A stretch of DNA of 61,309 nt, taken from assembly GCA_011800805.1 (NCBI GenBank), contig MPNW01000197.1, forward strand, positions 17,196 to 78,504. The letters run 5' to 3'. The stretch comes from Hirudo medicinalis. Taxonomy: Eukaryota; Annelida; Clitellata; Hirudinida; Hirudinidae. Positions 24,758-36,359 of this stretch are shown piece by piece. The position numbers and the translations under genes are program-made. Every line of letters begins with the position of its first letter. Position 1 is the first letter of the stretch. Under the pieces are notes generated by a model. The model was not told the DNA's origin, made no database searches, and saw only the letters and a list, made by a program, of their open reading frames with translations.

Positions 24758-25781
24758 GGAACATTTGTTTCCATTCCACACAAACTCATGAGTTAATTTG
24801 TTTCCAACCAGAACCTCGATTTTTTTTATTTAAGACACTATTGTGTGTTTTGTTTTAATGATGTGTAAATGATGTGAAGAGGTTGTCACGAGAAGATATT
24901 TTGTATGGTTTTTTTTTAACGCGATTCCATTTTACGATTCGTTTTTTTATTTTATTTCATTCGATTTTTCTATCGACTTTATTTTAGATTCTTTTCAATT
25001 TAGACAGTTTTATACGATCACTTGTGGACTCCATTTCTCCATCTCACAATGCTCACTTGAAAACATTTCGTTTTATTTAAATAAACGAAATTCTGTTGCT
25101 TCCATTAGTTTTTTTATAAGACTCAGGAGGGAAAACTTACGGGAGGAGTGGCGGGATCGTGGCTACCAATCTTAATAAACGGTTTGAGTGCTGTTAAATT
25201 GCCAATGATCGAGAGAACTGTTTTCTTCGGGATGGCATGTTATCGGATGTCGCGTTAATTCGGAATCGTTAGCAGACATTAAGTAAAAAGTAAATTATAA
25301 AAAATATATCGAAAATTAAAATAGAATTATTTGTCGAATTTCTTCTACAATTGTTGAAAGCGCACTCAAAATTCATTCCATACTTACAAAAATGACATCA
25401 TGACATATTCCTATTTATAGCCGTTGGCGCAAGCGCGTCGGTGGATCTCTGTTTACAGCTGGGTTAAGTTTTGATGGATGTGAACTCGTTTTTGTGATTA
25501 TATCCGAGGCCAATATTTATTTAATAACTAATTATTATATTCTTCTGCTTTTGTTTGACGTAAATTGTGCATCGCTGCCGACTCCAAATCTTACGAGGGT
25601 TTGCGTTAATTTGATTTGTATTTGCGGTAAAGGATCTAAAGAAATATAACCCGATCACGATCATTGAGCGGTTTATTCATTGATATCCTAAATAATAAAA
25701 GTAAAATTTACTTTTGCAGACGATTTTTACGGCATTTATGTTACATATTTGATAACATTTATCGCCGGATGTGTGTTAAGA
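24758..25781. other. 3' UTR and intergenic
   Basis: T-rich 3' UTR of the disordered-protein gene followed by the upstream region of the PP2C gene. No further gene seen. Confidence 0.6.
25080..25085 (+). promoter_or_regulatory. polyadenylation signal AATAAA
   Basis: Canonical hexamer about 320 bases after the stop of the disordered-protein gene, inside a T-rich 3' region. Confidence 0.5.
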
Positions 25782-27641
25782 ATGGGGGCCTTCTTAGACA
25801 AACCTAAAACAGACAAACAGGTTCAATCAGGTTCTGGCAATGGTCTTGCCTATGCAGTGAGCAGCATGCAAGGATGGAGAGTCGAAATGGAAGATGCACA
25901 TTCGGCAACAATTAGTTTGCCAGGACGTTTAAAAGACTGGTCCTACTTTGCAGTTTTTGATGGCCATGCAGGCTCTCGCATCTCTAGTTACTGCTCAGGA
26001 GAACTCTTAAACTCAATAATAGCAAATGACGATTTCCTTGGAAAGAAACAATCCACGAGCGATGACGAGACAAGCGCCAATGATGATAACTCATCACTTC
26101 CATCAGAAGAACAAGTGAGGACTGGTATCAGGACTGGTTTTCTTGGTTTAGACCAGAGAATAAGGCGTCTGCCCGAGACATTGAGTGGAGAGGACAAGAG
26201 TGGAACGACGGCAGTCTGCGCACTCATTTCACCAACCCATATTTATCTAGCCAATTGTGGTGACTCCAGAGCGGTTTTATCTCGGAGTGGTCAAGTAGCT
26301 GCGGCCACCCTTGACCACAAGCCTGGATCACCTGCTGAAAAAGAACGTATCGTAAATGCGGGGGGCAGTGTCATGATCCAACGAGTGAATGGATCTCTGG
26401 CTGTGTCGAGAGCTCTGGGTGACTTTGAATACAAGAATGTTCAGGGAAAAGGAGAGTGTGAGCAGTTGGTCTCCCCTGAGCCAGACGTGTTCGTGGAGCA
26501 GAGATGCGACGATGATGAATTCCTCATTTTGGCTTGCGACGGAGTTTGGGATGTCATGACCAATGATGAATTGTGTGACTTTGTGAGGAGCAGACTCCAA
26601 CTGACAGACAATCTTGAATCTGTCTGTAACTCTGTCATTGATACCTGTCTGTCGAAGGTCTGACACTCTAATTTTACCTATCCATTGATAAAATTGTGAT
26701 ATGTTTTCTAAGCTTTGGCTTTGAATTTTTCATCAGGGAAGTCGCGACAACATGAGCATCATACTGCTGACCTTTCCTGGAGCTCCGAAAGTTTCAGAAG
26801 CTGCCAAGGCCAGTGAGGAGGAGTTGAATAAACGACTGGAAACCAAAGTCAAAGGTTGATGTGGCACGGTTTTCAACTTTTAGTTTCATCAAAGCAGCCT
26901 TTCATGTGTTGTGCTTGCGTGAGCAGACAAATTAATCTGCCTAAAAATATTAACTTATATTGTTGAAGGCAGCATTTGAGGTCTTTAGAAGTCATTATTG
27001 TTTTAATAAGCCTTTTGCCCGGTCTCTGACTTCGACAATGAAAAGATTATTATTTAGCAAATCACTCATTGTTCGTTTAAAAGACCAATTTTCGGTATTT
27101 GATTCGACGAAAGTCCGACAACATTTGTTGCAGAGATCATCCAAAATAGTCCCCCTGAGGCGGCCATGTTGCAGTATGTGATGCACCTGTTGGCCATTGA
27201 AGACATCGAGGGTCTCCCTCCTGGAGGTGGCATCAATGCAAAGTATTTGCTTCTGATATTTTGAGTTTAAAAATCATTTCTGCATTAAGTTTGTGCTGCC
27301 CTAGAGCCATCAATTTCCTTGTATTTAAGAAGCATTATCTAGTTGAAATCAGTTTGGGGATGCCAATGGCATGAGAGGGTAGAGTGAGATTACATTCTGA
27401 ATCGCTGAGAATGCGAATTTCTGAATTGGCCACTAGAGAAGATTGCATATAATAACGAAATTTGTTTTGCTCCTTAGAGTTTCTGGCTTTTTTAAAACAT
27501 TTGTTTAAGAGCGAGCACGTCCGCTTATAAGTCTATGCGAAGTCCGCGTAATTTTGGACCTCGGTCGCACCTTTTGAACGTTTCAGGCGTGACACGATCG
27601 AAGAAATAATCAACAACCTGACACCCTCTCCGAGAGATTAA
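25782..27641 (+). CDS. PP2C-type protein phosphatase, PPM1A/PPM1B-like
   Basis: Four exons: 25782-26657, 26737-26854, 27134-27242 and 27587-27641. They encode 385 residues, close to the 382 of human PPM1A. The start [12 protein letters not shown] is the usual N-terminus of this subgroup and carries a Gly2 for myristoylation. Metal-binding and catalytic motifs are intact: [10 protein letters not shown] (residues 31-40), FDGHAG (59-64), [35 protein letters not shown] and, in exon 2, RDNMSIILL. The C-terminal helical extension in exons 2-4 ([11 protein letters not shown] to the end) also matches PPM1A/B. This Mg/Mn-dependent Ser/Thr phosphatase acts on stress-kinase and SMAD targets in vertebrates. 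Nothing is missing. Sequence alone cannot separate orthology to PPM1A from PPM1B. An in-frame upstream ATG exists at 25749, but the family start is 25782. Confidence 0.93.
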
Positions 27642-28517
27642 AAGTTTTCCAAAATCGTGAGTACCTCTTCCAATGGCACGATGTGGGACGACAAAGAAAT
27701 CGTTTTTGAAACAATTTACATCTTTTCAATGAAACTTACTGAAAACTTCATAAATTAAATTAATGGGAGTGAGCTTCAAGAAGCTTTGAAAGCACTTCAG
27801 TCTCGAATTTAGACCTGACTTTGATTGCAGGTCTGGCAAAGACAAGATTCCTTGTGTCAATGTTCCTTGACATGGGCATTTGTCTGGTGTTGTTTCACAG
27901 TTTTCTCCCAATCTCCCTTCGATTTGACTGCAAAGTTTGCAAAACGAGGAGCCAAAGCTACGGGATTCCCCACTTAAATGATTTTTTTTCTAGTATTTTA
28001 AAGGCATGTTTCTGCGACTCTCGGCCGCCTGTAAATAATGTGGTTTTTACTATAAAGCTTCGTGTATTTGTTTCCGATAAGTTCGTCGAACATTTTCGAC
28101 CATCGACAGCGGCCCGGGGCCTCGAGCCCTCGGGTTGCTCGCATTCAGTTTGCATATTATCGTTCTCGTTGTTATTACCCTCGTAAGTTATTATTATCGT
28201 TCTCGTCGTCGTTAGCGAGCAACGACAAGCACGACGGAAGGCCGAACGTCGGGCAGCTGTTCTTCGCATGGCGTTGAGGGGTGACAAGTCTGGCGGGCCC
28301 GTGCCATGCAATATCTCTTGCTCGATGTCACGCGACCGGTCGATGTTTTTTGTGTCCTATAACCACTCTAGTGATGCTAGCGATGACCCGTTGTCGATAA
28401 ATAGATGCAAACATAGCTTCCGCAGTTAATGGATTTAATTCAATTTTAAACACGGATTATTAATAATAATTATAATAAATATTGTTTGTTTCGAACATCC
28501 TTGTTACTGCTCGGCTA
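27642..28517. other. convergent intergenic region
   Basis: Lies between the 3' ends of the PP2C gene and MRPS18A. Several antisense open frames, none recognisable. Confidence 0.6.
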
Positions 28518-30218
28518 CTACTCAAAGTAGATGTTATTCTTGTTCCACTTGTAGAAGTTGTCAGGGTGGTCCACAGGGCGGGGAAGGAGTCCTGTTTGAA
28601 AAACAAAGTTGCCGTTTTGTAGTCTTCGTGGAATTTAGAATTGTTCAGTGCCACATCCATGGTAAGGGAGGTTCTCAACCATTTACATGACCGCTCCCCA
28701 TAACGACTGCACTGATGGGGTTAAACCGCGGACATTGTTGCTGGCTGTGCACTTTTGGAGCAGGTTCGGACGGTCGCAAAAATCATTGCCTTTACTTTCA
28801 TAGCATTTTTACGTTGTTGCAATTTGCATGGTAAGCTGTATTCGTAAATAAGCCTCTTTGATAAGTTAATTTGTAAGGCGCCGTAAGCGTCAGGGTCGCT
28901 CGGATGATATATATATAGCATATATATGATATATAGCACATCTCCCAGAGGTGCTTTGTCGTGGTGCAAGCAGGAATACAAACCCCGAGCCAACTTGCAC
29001 CCCTTTTTCAAATCCTTGTGAGATAAGCCCAATAGTATTGCTAAGAAATAAGTTGATTGTGGTCTGTAGTAACTCACCAGCTGTCTGAGCTTTGCAGACA
29101 TGCATCTTGAGGAATCCCTGTGCATTTGAGCAGAGGCCAGTCACATGTCTGGGTAAGATTCTGCCTTTCTTGTCAACAAATTGGCTCAGAATCAAGATAT
29201 CCTTTGGTATTTAGGAATGCATGATTAATGGTTCTAAGATAATTTGATATATGTTCTTATGTTATAAATCATAATTTTAGACAAAATGTCAGCCAAAATT
29301 GCTTTATTCTAAGAGGAATAACTAGAAAGGAGTAAAAATTATATACTGTATATCTGATGTAGGGCACTCTCTTTGGACAGAGAGGGCAGTAGGTTTCTGT
29401 TAGTTCTGAGTGTCTGCAAAGAACCAATGATGATGGTTTTGTGTTGTCTTCCTCTGCTTCAACCTGGGAGAATGATCATTTGAAATTTGTAGGCTTGATA
29501 TTGGATTAACTGATTGGTAAGTCAGAAATGCTTACTGTTGTCAGGTTGTCCTCTGTCTTAACAATGACTGTAATAAGCAAAAGGCATTTCAAAACTTGAG
29601 TTAATGAACTTAAAATACTTATATTTAATGTCCAATTAATCTCGAAAAGAGAACTTTTAATTAAATTTTAGTCTTCGTAAACACATGCCTGCTTGTGAAA
29701 AGATCATCAGAATTAAATGCAATAGATCACTCAAAATACCATTAAAACATTGTTAGACTTGTCAGGCATTTTATTGTAAACATATTCAATAATTTTAAGC
29801 TTTTCTTATACTTTTCTCAAACATTTTTCTATTGAATTGAGCAAATTAATCATATTAAGTAATTTAACAGATTAATGCACCCTTTGCAGTTTTATATTAA
29901 TATCAATAAGTGCATGTTCACACATCACTGATTAGTAACCTTGACAAAGGATCTCAGCACAAGTTTCTATTAAATAGATATAAATAATTCTTTTGCAAAA
30001 ATATTTTGATTATTGCTAAAAATTTTAGCATTTGCAAGCTTTATACTAATCTTATACTGATTAAAATCTGTTTTTTATACTTTTATGAGCAATTGCTTTC
30101 ATAACTCCTGAACTGTACCTTTTTTGGAAAATCTATGCGGGGAGGTAGTTATAAAACGGGTCTGAAGCGAAGCCCTAGACAGACTGTTTTTGACGACAGA
30201 ACAAAATATTCCGTTCAT
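28518..30218 (-). CDS. MRPS18A: mitochondrial ribosomal protein S18A (mL66)
   Basis: Five small exons: 30119-30218 (ATG at 30218), 29536-29567, 29347-29463, 29078-29201 and 28518-28591. All are phase-consistent and give 148 residues. Residues 1-33 are basic, hydroxylated and free of acidic residues, as in a mitochondrial targeting peptide. The core matches the bacterial S18 family: YCPLCPKRVPYIRYTDILIL, SQFVDKKGRILPRHVTGLC and KAQTAGLLPRP. The LLSQF ... LPRxxTGLC ... AGLLP pattern fits the MRPS18A paralogue, a large-subunit protein in the mammalian mitoribosome, better than MRPS18B or MRPS18C. One CxxC is present in YCPLC. The tail after AGLLPRP is only about 18 residues, shorter than in the human protein. 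Most exons are below 40 codons and easily missed. The gene lies tandem to and downstream of NXF1. Confidence 0.85.
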
Positions 30219-31145
30219 TTCCGAAGCACAAATGTTTTCCACGCAGAAACTAACGATAAGCGGAGTTACAGAGAACCAGCTACGAACTTGGGAACAACAA
30301 GACGTGATAAAAGTAAAATTTATTCCTCTATATTATTTTTTATTAATCGAGTAATTCTAATAATAAGTATATTACATATATGCTCATAAAGAATATGTTT
30401 TTATAACTTAATTTTGGGGATTATGAATAATGTGGTTTCAGGTAGTTAGACCAGTTCTAGACGAGCAACCGATAAATTCATTACTTATCAATAAAAATTA
30501 ATTATCACAATTTAATAAATTTAAACTTAAAAGTGATTGCAGCACAGTGAAAGCCAAACACCTTTTCGTTGATACCTTAGGCCAGAACAGCTCGAGCAAG
30601 TCATACCCAGGTCTAAATTTAACAATTGCAATTTTACATGTAAACAAAGACAATTTCTCTTGCGATTACCGACACCGAATAAAACAGCTCCCAGTAATTT
30701 AGGAACTTTAACAAGCTTCTCCCATGAAACTGTTTTGGAATAGGATTGCTAGAGAAACTCTGATAGAAACTCAAATACATTACAAGAGCAATGTATTCTC
30801 AGCTCCGAGAAGGCCTCTCACACAAATCAAAAAATGCACGACACTGTGCGTAACAAAAACGAAGCAGACCGCCGACAAAGTGCTGGAATCGAATAGTGTT
30901 TCCGTCCTTGTACATCTCAGCATTTTACTCCGTTCGCACCGGCATTAATTGTGAAAAGTTGGAATACGTACGTATTTACACACATGCATTTGTTTGCCTC
31001 AATGACACCGATTTGCGCTATTAATATTTTATATATTTAAAAAGAATTGTGAAGCACAGTCATTATTCCTAATTTCAAAATATTTCTTTGTCGTCCGGGT
31101 TGATAAAAGACTTTGACTTCTCTTCCCCGTTTTTCCTCAGTTGTC
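30219..31145. other. intergenic between NXF1 and MRPS18A
   Basis: About 0.9 kb holding the NXF1 3' UTR and the MRPS18A upstream region. The plus-strand open frames here are unsupported. Confidence 0.6.
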
Positions 31146-34100
31146 TCATTTAACAAAGGCCTCAGGAGGGATGCCACCAACTTGCTGAAATTACCAATTT
31201 AATTTAATAACTTAAGTGTTAAATTATGCTCAAAATTATTTCAAAAGTCAACAAAAGCACATAAATGCATCCTATGAAGCAAATAAAATAGATGGTTGAG
31301 ACTTATTGTAATGAGTTACAAACTTGTAGTTCTGTGAATTTTGCAGCTGCTTTCTCATAGTTCCATTCATTTTCAGCAAGACACCTAAAATGAAAGAAAA
31401 GACATTTCATAAAAGTAAGTTTCTTCATTCTTATCCATAGACATTATCATTTTTATAAACAAGATGACACCAACAATGCAGAAAACTGGGCATTCATTCC
31501 AGATTGTTGAGAGAACAATGCAACCATTTCACTCTGCTGAGGGCTGACCACGGGCTCCTGGGCCACAACCCTTGGTGCCTCTGGGGCTTTCTGCTTTGCT
31601 TTCTGGGACTCCATGTATTTCTGAATAAAATGACAATGTGAATTACATATAAGAATTTATTGCAATTGCTCTAAAGCATGGCTAATGAGACAAAATATAT
31701 CATACAAACCGCATACTGCTCTGCAGATAAGCTGGATATGTTGACCATTTCATTCATGATGGCCAGTCTGGAAGAAAATGTAAAAGCATGAGTAAATTAA
31801 ATATTTGAATAAATATTAAAGTTGTTTTCATAGAAGAAATAATAATAATAATAATAATAATAATATAATCATTAATGGTACTTATAAATATTTGGTGATT
31901 TATCTGATAAAATTGTGGCATCTTTTCTAATTACCACGACAAAATAGCATTCAAATTTACCCTGAGCCGTTCGGAACAGCGACAATGACCCTGTTGAAAT
32001 GCCTGAATATCGTCTGGTTTGAATGAGACGAAGACACTGAAGAGCAAAAATGATGTAGCACATCAATCGCACGTAAATAACCATGGATCATCATCACCAT
32101 CATTACCCTCATGTAAAATGGTACAAACATTTAAAAAAAAATTCATTAATTTAAAATTTCATTTTAAATTGAAATCCCACCTTCTCTGAAGACACCTTTC
32201 ACATTGAAAACGATCATCGTTGCCTTTAAATGAAGTGAAATCAAAATGATAGAATTAATCGATCGATCGACTAATAATCGATTGACTAATAATCGATTCG
32301 CTAAAGCTAAACATTCAAGCTAGAATATAAAACTTATTGTAATACTTGCAAATTTGGCAACAATGAAAAGGCTTTAACGCATGTAAACTCACGCTGACGT
32401 AAGAGACGTCGACGAGGAATGATTCGGGTTCGTGAGCAGTCTCGGGCATGTTCTTCAGGAAGTTGATTATCTCGCTCCGGGTCTTCTTGAGCCTCGAGAA
32501 AGTGTCGTCTGCAAAATAGCAAAGAATCTTATTCATTTCCATGTTACGCTATTTATTGTTCATTAATTCGTAAGTAAACAAAAGCAAAGAATCTTATTCA
32601 TTTCCATGTTACACTATTAATTCGTAAGTAAACAAAAGCAAAGAATCTTATTCATTTCCATGTTATACTATTTATTGTTCATTAATTCGTAAGTAAACAA
32701 ACCAAAGCAAATGACGAAAAACAAAGTAAGAAACACACCATAAGATATTTTTAAGATATTCCTGCTCAAGCTCAGGTAGGCACCCACACCAGGGATGTTA
32801 CTGTAATTAATGAAATTATATTAAGACAATCAAATTCACTTTTACACGTTTCTTAACTAGCAGACATTCAACCAACTCTCTCTGACCCGGCAGCTTGACA
32901 TTGCAGCAAGAAAATGAATAGGAGGCCTGTCGATATAATTTCAAAATAATATTTTAAAAATTACTTTGAAATAAGACGAATATTCAACGTCTTACATTTT
33001 CATGATACGCGTTGATGAGCGGGGCCTTGTCTTTGGTGTCGTAAATACTAAAATATCTGAAATTTTGAAGCAAGAGTGCTTTAAGTGAATCAATTAACTA
33101 TTGGAGATCAACAACAACTTTAATCAAGTTTTCACTAATTAAATTTATATTTAAATCTGCTCACTGTTGAAGGAATAGGCAGACTGAGCCCTGAATGTTC
33201 TCCTGTCCAAAGTGACTCCCTTGCGAGGAGGGCAATTCGCTGTTGCCGATGCTGAATTTGATCGGAGGGGGGAGCACTTCTTGATCCTGCAGACGAGCCA
33301 ATGAGATGATGTTAAGCAACATAGCCTACGACGACTCCGGTCTCTACGAGTTGGAACTCACCAATTTCAACAGCGTGGGAAACTGTTGCCTCATGGATCT
33401 GCAACGATTTTAACGAATTCGGTCGAGAATTGAAGCGTCTCGTTCGAAGAAATTGCAAGTCTCATCCTTTTTTAAAGTCGAACCTGATGTAGGCCTGTCC
33501 GTCGCGAAAGTTCTTCAGCATGGAGTTTCCTCTGAGCGATATCTCCTCGAGTTTCAGCTTTTTCAGCATCTGGAGGTCTCTCATCATTTTTATCTGGAAA
33601 CGATGACCAGAAAATAATTATTTAAACTCGCTCAGACGATCCACGCACTAAAATGCTTTCGACAGATTAAAAGCAGAACCTGGTTGTTACAAAGACTCAA
33701 GGAAGTTATTTTCGAGGCCTTGTTGACTAAGCCAGAGAACGAGTGAAGTGAGCTGAGAGCATTTTGACTCAGGTCGAGACCTTTCAGCTGAAAGTGGAAG
33801 AATACATTGATCATTTAAAATAATAAATAAAGCATTATTTCCATCAACAACAATTCCGTAACCCTTGGCAACAAAATAATAAAATTACCTCGGGTATGTG
33901 CTCCCCGATTATGTCCACGACGGCCTCGGCCAGCTTTCTGTTTCCGAAGTTCACGAAGACGTCGTTCTGAATGAGGTCGGAGTCCTCGCAAAAGTTCGAG
34001 AGGTCGAGGAAATTCGACGAGGCAACGAACCTTTTGCTCATCACCTCCTGAAATTCAAAGGGATTTTGCAGACATTCATTGGCCGATTAACAAAACAAAA

Positions 34101-35324
34101 ACGGACGATTATTGTTGAGTTAAAATGTAAACAGTGAATCGTCGGGTCGTCGTTGCACAAATTAACTGCTCGAAATGGAAGCGGACGTTCAAAACGCGGA
34201 CCTTGATTTTATCGAGAACTTCTGTGGTCAGTTGCGAGGACGGCCTTCCGCAGGTTTCGACACTCAGCGTCACCTGTCGAGGAACATAGATTTAAATGCA
34301 AGAAACGTCAAATTATTTTATGCAGCGACAAAGTTAATGCCATCAGTTCATAAGAAGTGAAATAGACACGAATGAAGCGAGCGGGTCAATACGCAAATAC
34401 TCACCTTTTCTCCGTCGGGCAACGTTATTCGTCCGCTTAAGTCTCGCAAACTTTTGGCCAACTTGTAATCGCAGACGTTGAAGATCATCATCTTCCCGTG
34501 CGCTCGGAACTGAAAGGCATCGAGTTTATGTCAAACGCACCTCAACAAATAAATAGGAACCCTATTTGGAGCAAAATGAGCTCATGATTTAGTGCCAGTT
34601 CTGCATCCAAAAATATGGAAAACTCGATCTGTACGTGCAATTTGATCTCGACGTACGCACATTTGACGCGAAACAAATTCAATATTTTCTGACCTTCACG
34701 GGCTGAAAGGGTCCCTCGATGGAACTCCTGATGGCATTTAAAAGAACATCTTTGGTGGCATCTTTTGAAACTCGAGCCTGTGACAAACCACATGTTTTGA
34801 ATGCGAAACAAACCCAACGATGCCTGTGAAAGTAAAACTTACTTCTACTTTGTACCACTTGGATTCCCCGAGCACAGATACCTTCTCTCGCCTGAAGTTG
34901 CCACCAGGTCTGCCACCATTTCTTTGAAGAAAAAATAATCGAGTAAATTGATTACAACATTGTTGAACAAGCTCAGTCTGGAAACGAAGAAATTACTGTT
35001 CAAAACAATGTACATGCAATCACAAATTATTTGCACAACAAACATTGAAAGCATTGCAAAAGAAATACACCAAGAATTAAACTTTCTAGATACCTGTACT
35101 TATTGCTCCCTCCGACGTTGTTAACTCCGTCCATGATGATGTCATCATCCAACAATCTCTTAATATTGCCTGCAGGAGTGAATTTAAGAACATTTAAATC
35201 TTTGTAAAAAAAAAAGATCTTTAATTCTATTATTCTCCTCACTCGATCTCACAAATTGAGATGGCCCTCCTCCTCCTCTTCTCTTATAATTTGCCTGCCT
35301 GTTGTTATTGGATTTGTGGACCAT
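31146..35324 (-). CDS. NXF1: nuclear RNA export factor 1 (NXF1/TAP)
   Basis: Twenty-one phase-consistent exons: 35243-35324, 35094-35169, 34843-34921, 34694-34777, 34405-34509, 34202-34273, 33889-34047, 33680-33787, 33484-33593, 33362-33398, 33165-33286, 32996-33056, 32877-32926, 32739-32800, 32393-32508, 32181-32223, 31882-32036, 31710-31767, 31475-31620, 31324-31384 and 31146-31184. About 607 residues are predicted (human 619). The domain order is that of the mRNA export receptor: Arg/Gly-rich N-terminus, RNA-binding fold (about 72-160), leucine-rich repeats (about 166-300, with LKGLDLSQNALSSLH), NTF2-like domain that pairs with NXT1 (about 315-510, QQYFSIYDTKDKAPLINAY), and a C-terminal UBA domain that binds FG-nucleoporins (about 550-607, CLAENEWNYEKAAAKF, ending GGIPPEAFVK). 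Exon 31882-32036 is one base too long to keep frame (see findings). A 5' non-coding exon is likely, because the start exon follows an acceptor. Confidence 0.92.
31843..31866. repeat. AAT microsatellite
   Basis: About eight AAT triplets in an NXF1 intron, just downstream of the anomalous exon in the direction of transcription. Confidence 0.85.
32518..32700. repeat. tandem minisatellite in an NXF1 intron
   Basis: Three copies of a roughly 55-68 base unit that starts CAAAGAATCTTATTCATTTC and ends TTCGTAAGTAAACAAA. The middle copy lacks about 12 bases (TTTATTGTTCAT). The first copy starts only about ten bases upstream of exon 32393-32508. Confidence 0.85.
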
Positions 35325-36359
35325 CCCTGGAAAAAACAAATGCATCTTAATGCTAAGAATTCATCATTCAAAAGAGGTTCTTATATCATGTTCATAGGGA
35401 ATGATTTTCTCCATTCTTATTTGATGTCTTTTTTAACTGATACATCGTGCACGTCAATGGCTTGCTCTGTGATCAGACAATTAGCTGCCACTGTATACCA
35501 GAACTTATGTGTAATTTAGTGCCATGAATCTTTTAATCTTTAAGTTGGTCAGGATGATGAATTTGTTTTTACATGTTTGAATTGCTTTGTAAATTCTACA
35601 TCAAGACAAATTGTGTAATTTCTAATTTCAAAATATTAAAATGTCCATGTGCATGTGTCACGCTAATGGACATTTATGAATAGCCAGTAATAATCAAATG
35701 TATAAACTGGGCAACAAAAAGCGTGGCAATTTAATTCTCATTTAAACAAAGACATAAACACATAACTGGTGAGTCTGAAATAGCATCAGTGCTTTCAAGT
35801 TAAGCATTAGCAACAGAAAAAGATATTCGATACATCGCCCCGAGAAACTTATAAGCAATCCCCCTTTACTATTTTAAGGCATCACTAACGCATATCTACA
35901 TCCTTGATTTCCCTAGATCCATCTCTCGAGGAGGTTATACGGAAATTTTTAGACATCCTTACTCTCAATCAACAAATTACAGCCGTGGACGCTTCTCCGA
36001 TATTAACAACAACGAGAAATTATAAACATGGATAACTCAAGATCTGAAGAAGAAAGTCTAAAAGGTTGTTTTATTAATTCTTAATAATGCTTGTTTTATT
36101 AATTTCATACAATGTTACATTTTGAAATAAAAACCTTTGAATAATATTACATGAATATATTGATATTTAATAACGATGCATTTATTTTAAAACTGATAAT
36201 AAATTCGAATTACTTCCAAAAGTATCTAGAAGTAAGGTTTTAACCAAGAAACCTCTTAATCCTAGCCTATTTAAAACTTTTATTTGTTCCAGATTTTAAC
36301 ATACTTTTCGTTTAGTTGTGTGTGTGGTTCGGACTGATTTGTCTCGCTAACCACTGGAT
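35325..36359. other. divergent upstream region of NXF1 and TMEM120
   Basis: About 1 kb between two start codons pointing away from each other, so it probably holds both promoters and the NXF1 5' non-coding exon. A short ATG-led segment on the plus strand at 36028-36065 ends in a possible donor but joins nothing recognisable. Confidence 0.5.

Noticed and set aside
31929..31962. 34-base intron in NXF1 with GTAAAT donor and TTAG acceptor
   Set aside because: It restores frame, but it is far below the roughly 60-base minimum seen elsewhere here and would remove a conserved strand. Kept only as an alternative in the frame-break finding.
36028..36065. Possible alternative first exon for TMEM120 (MDNSRSEEESLK)
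   Set aside because: The TMEM120 N-terminus is already complete at 36360, and splicing to the available acceptor gives a stop within a few codons.
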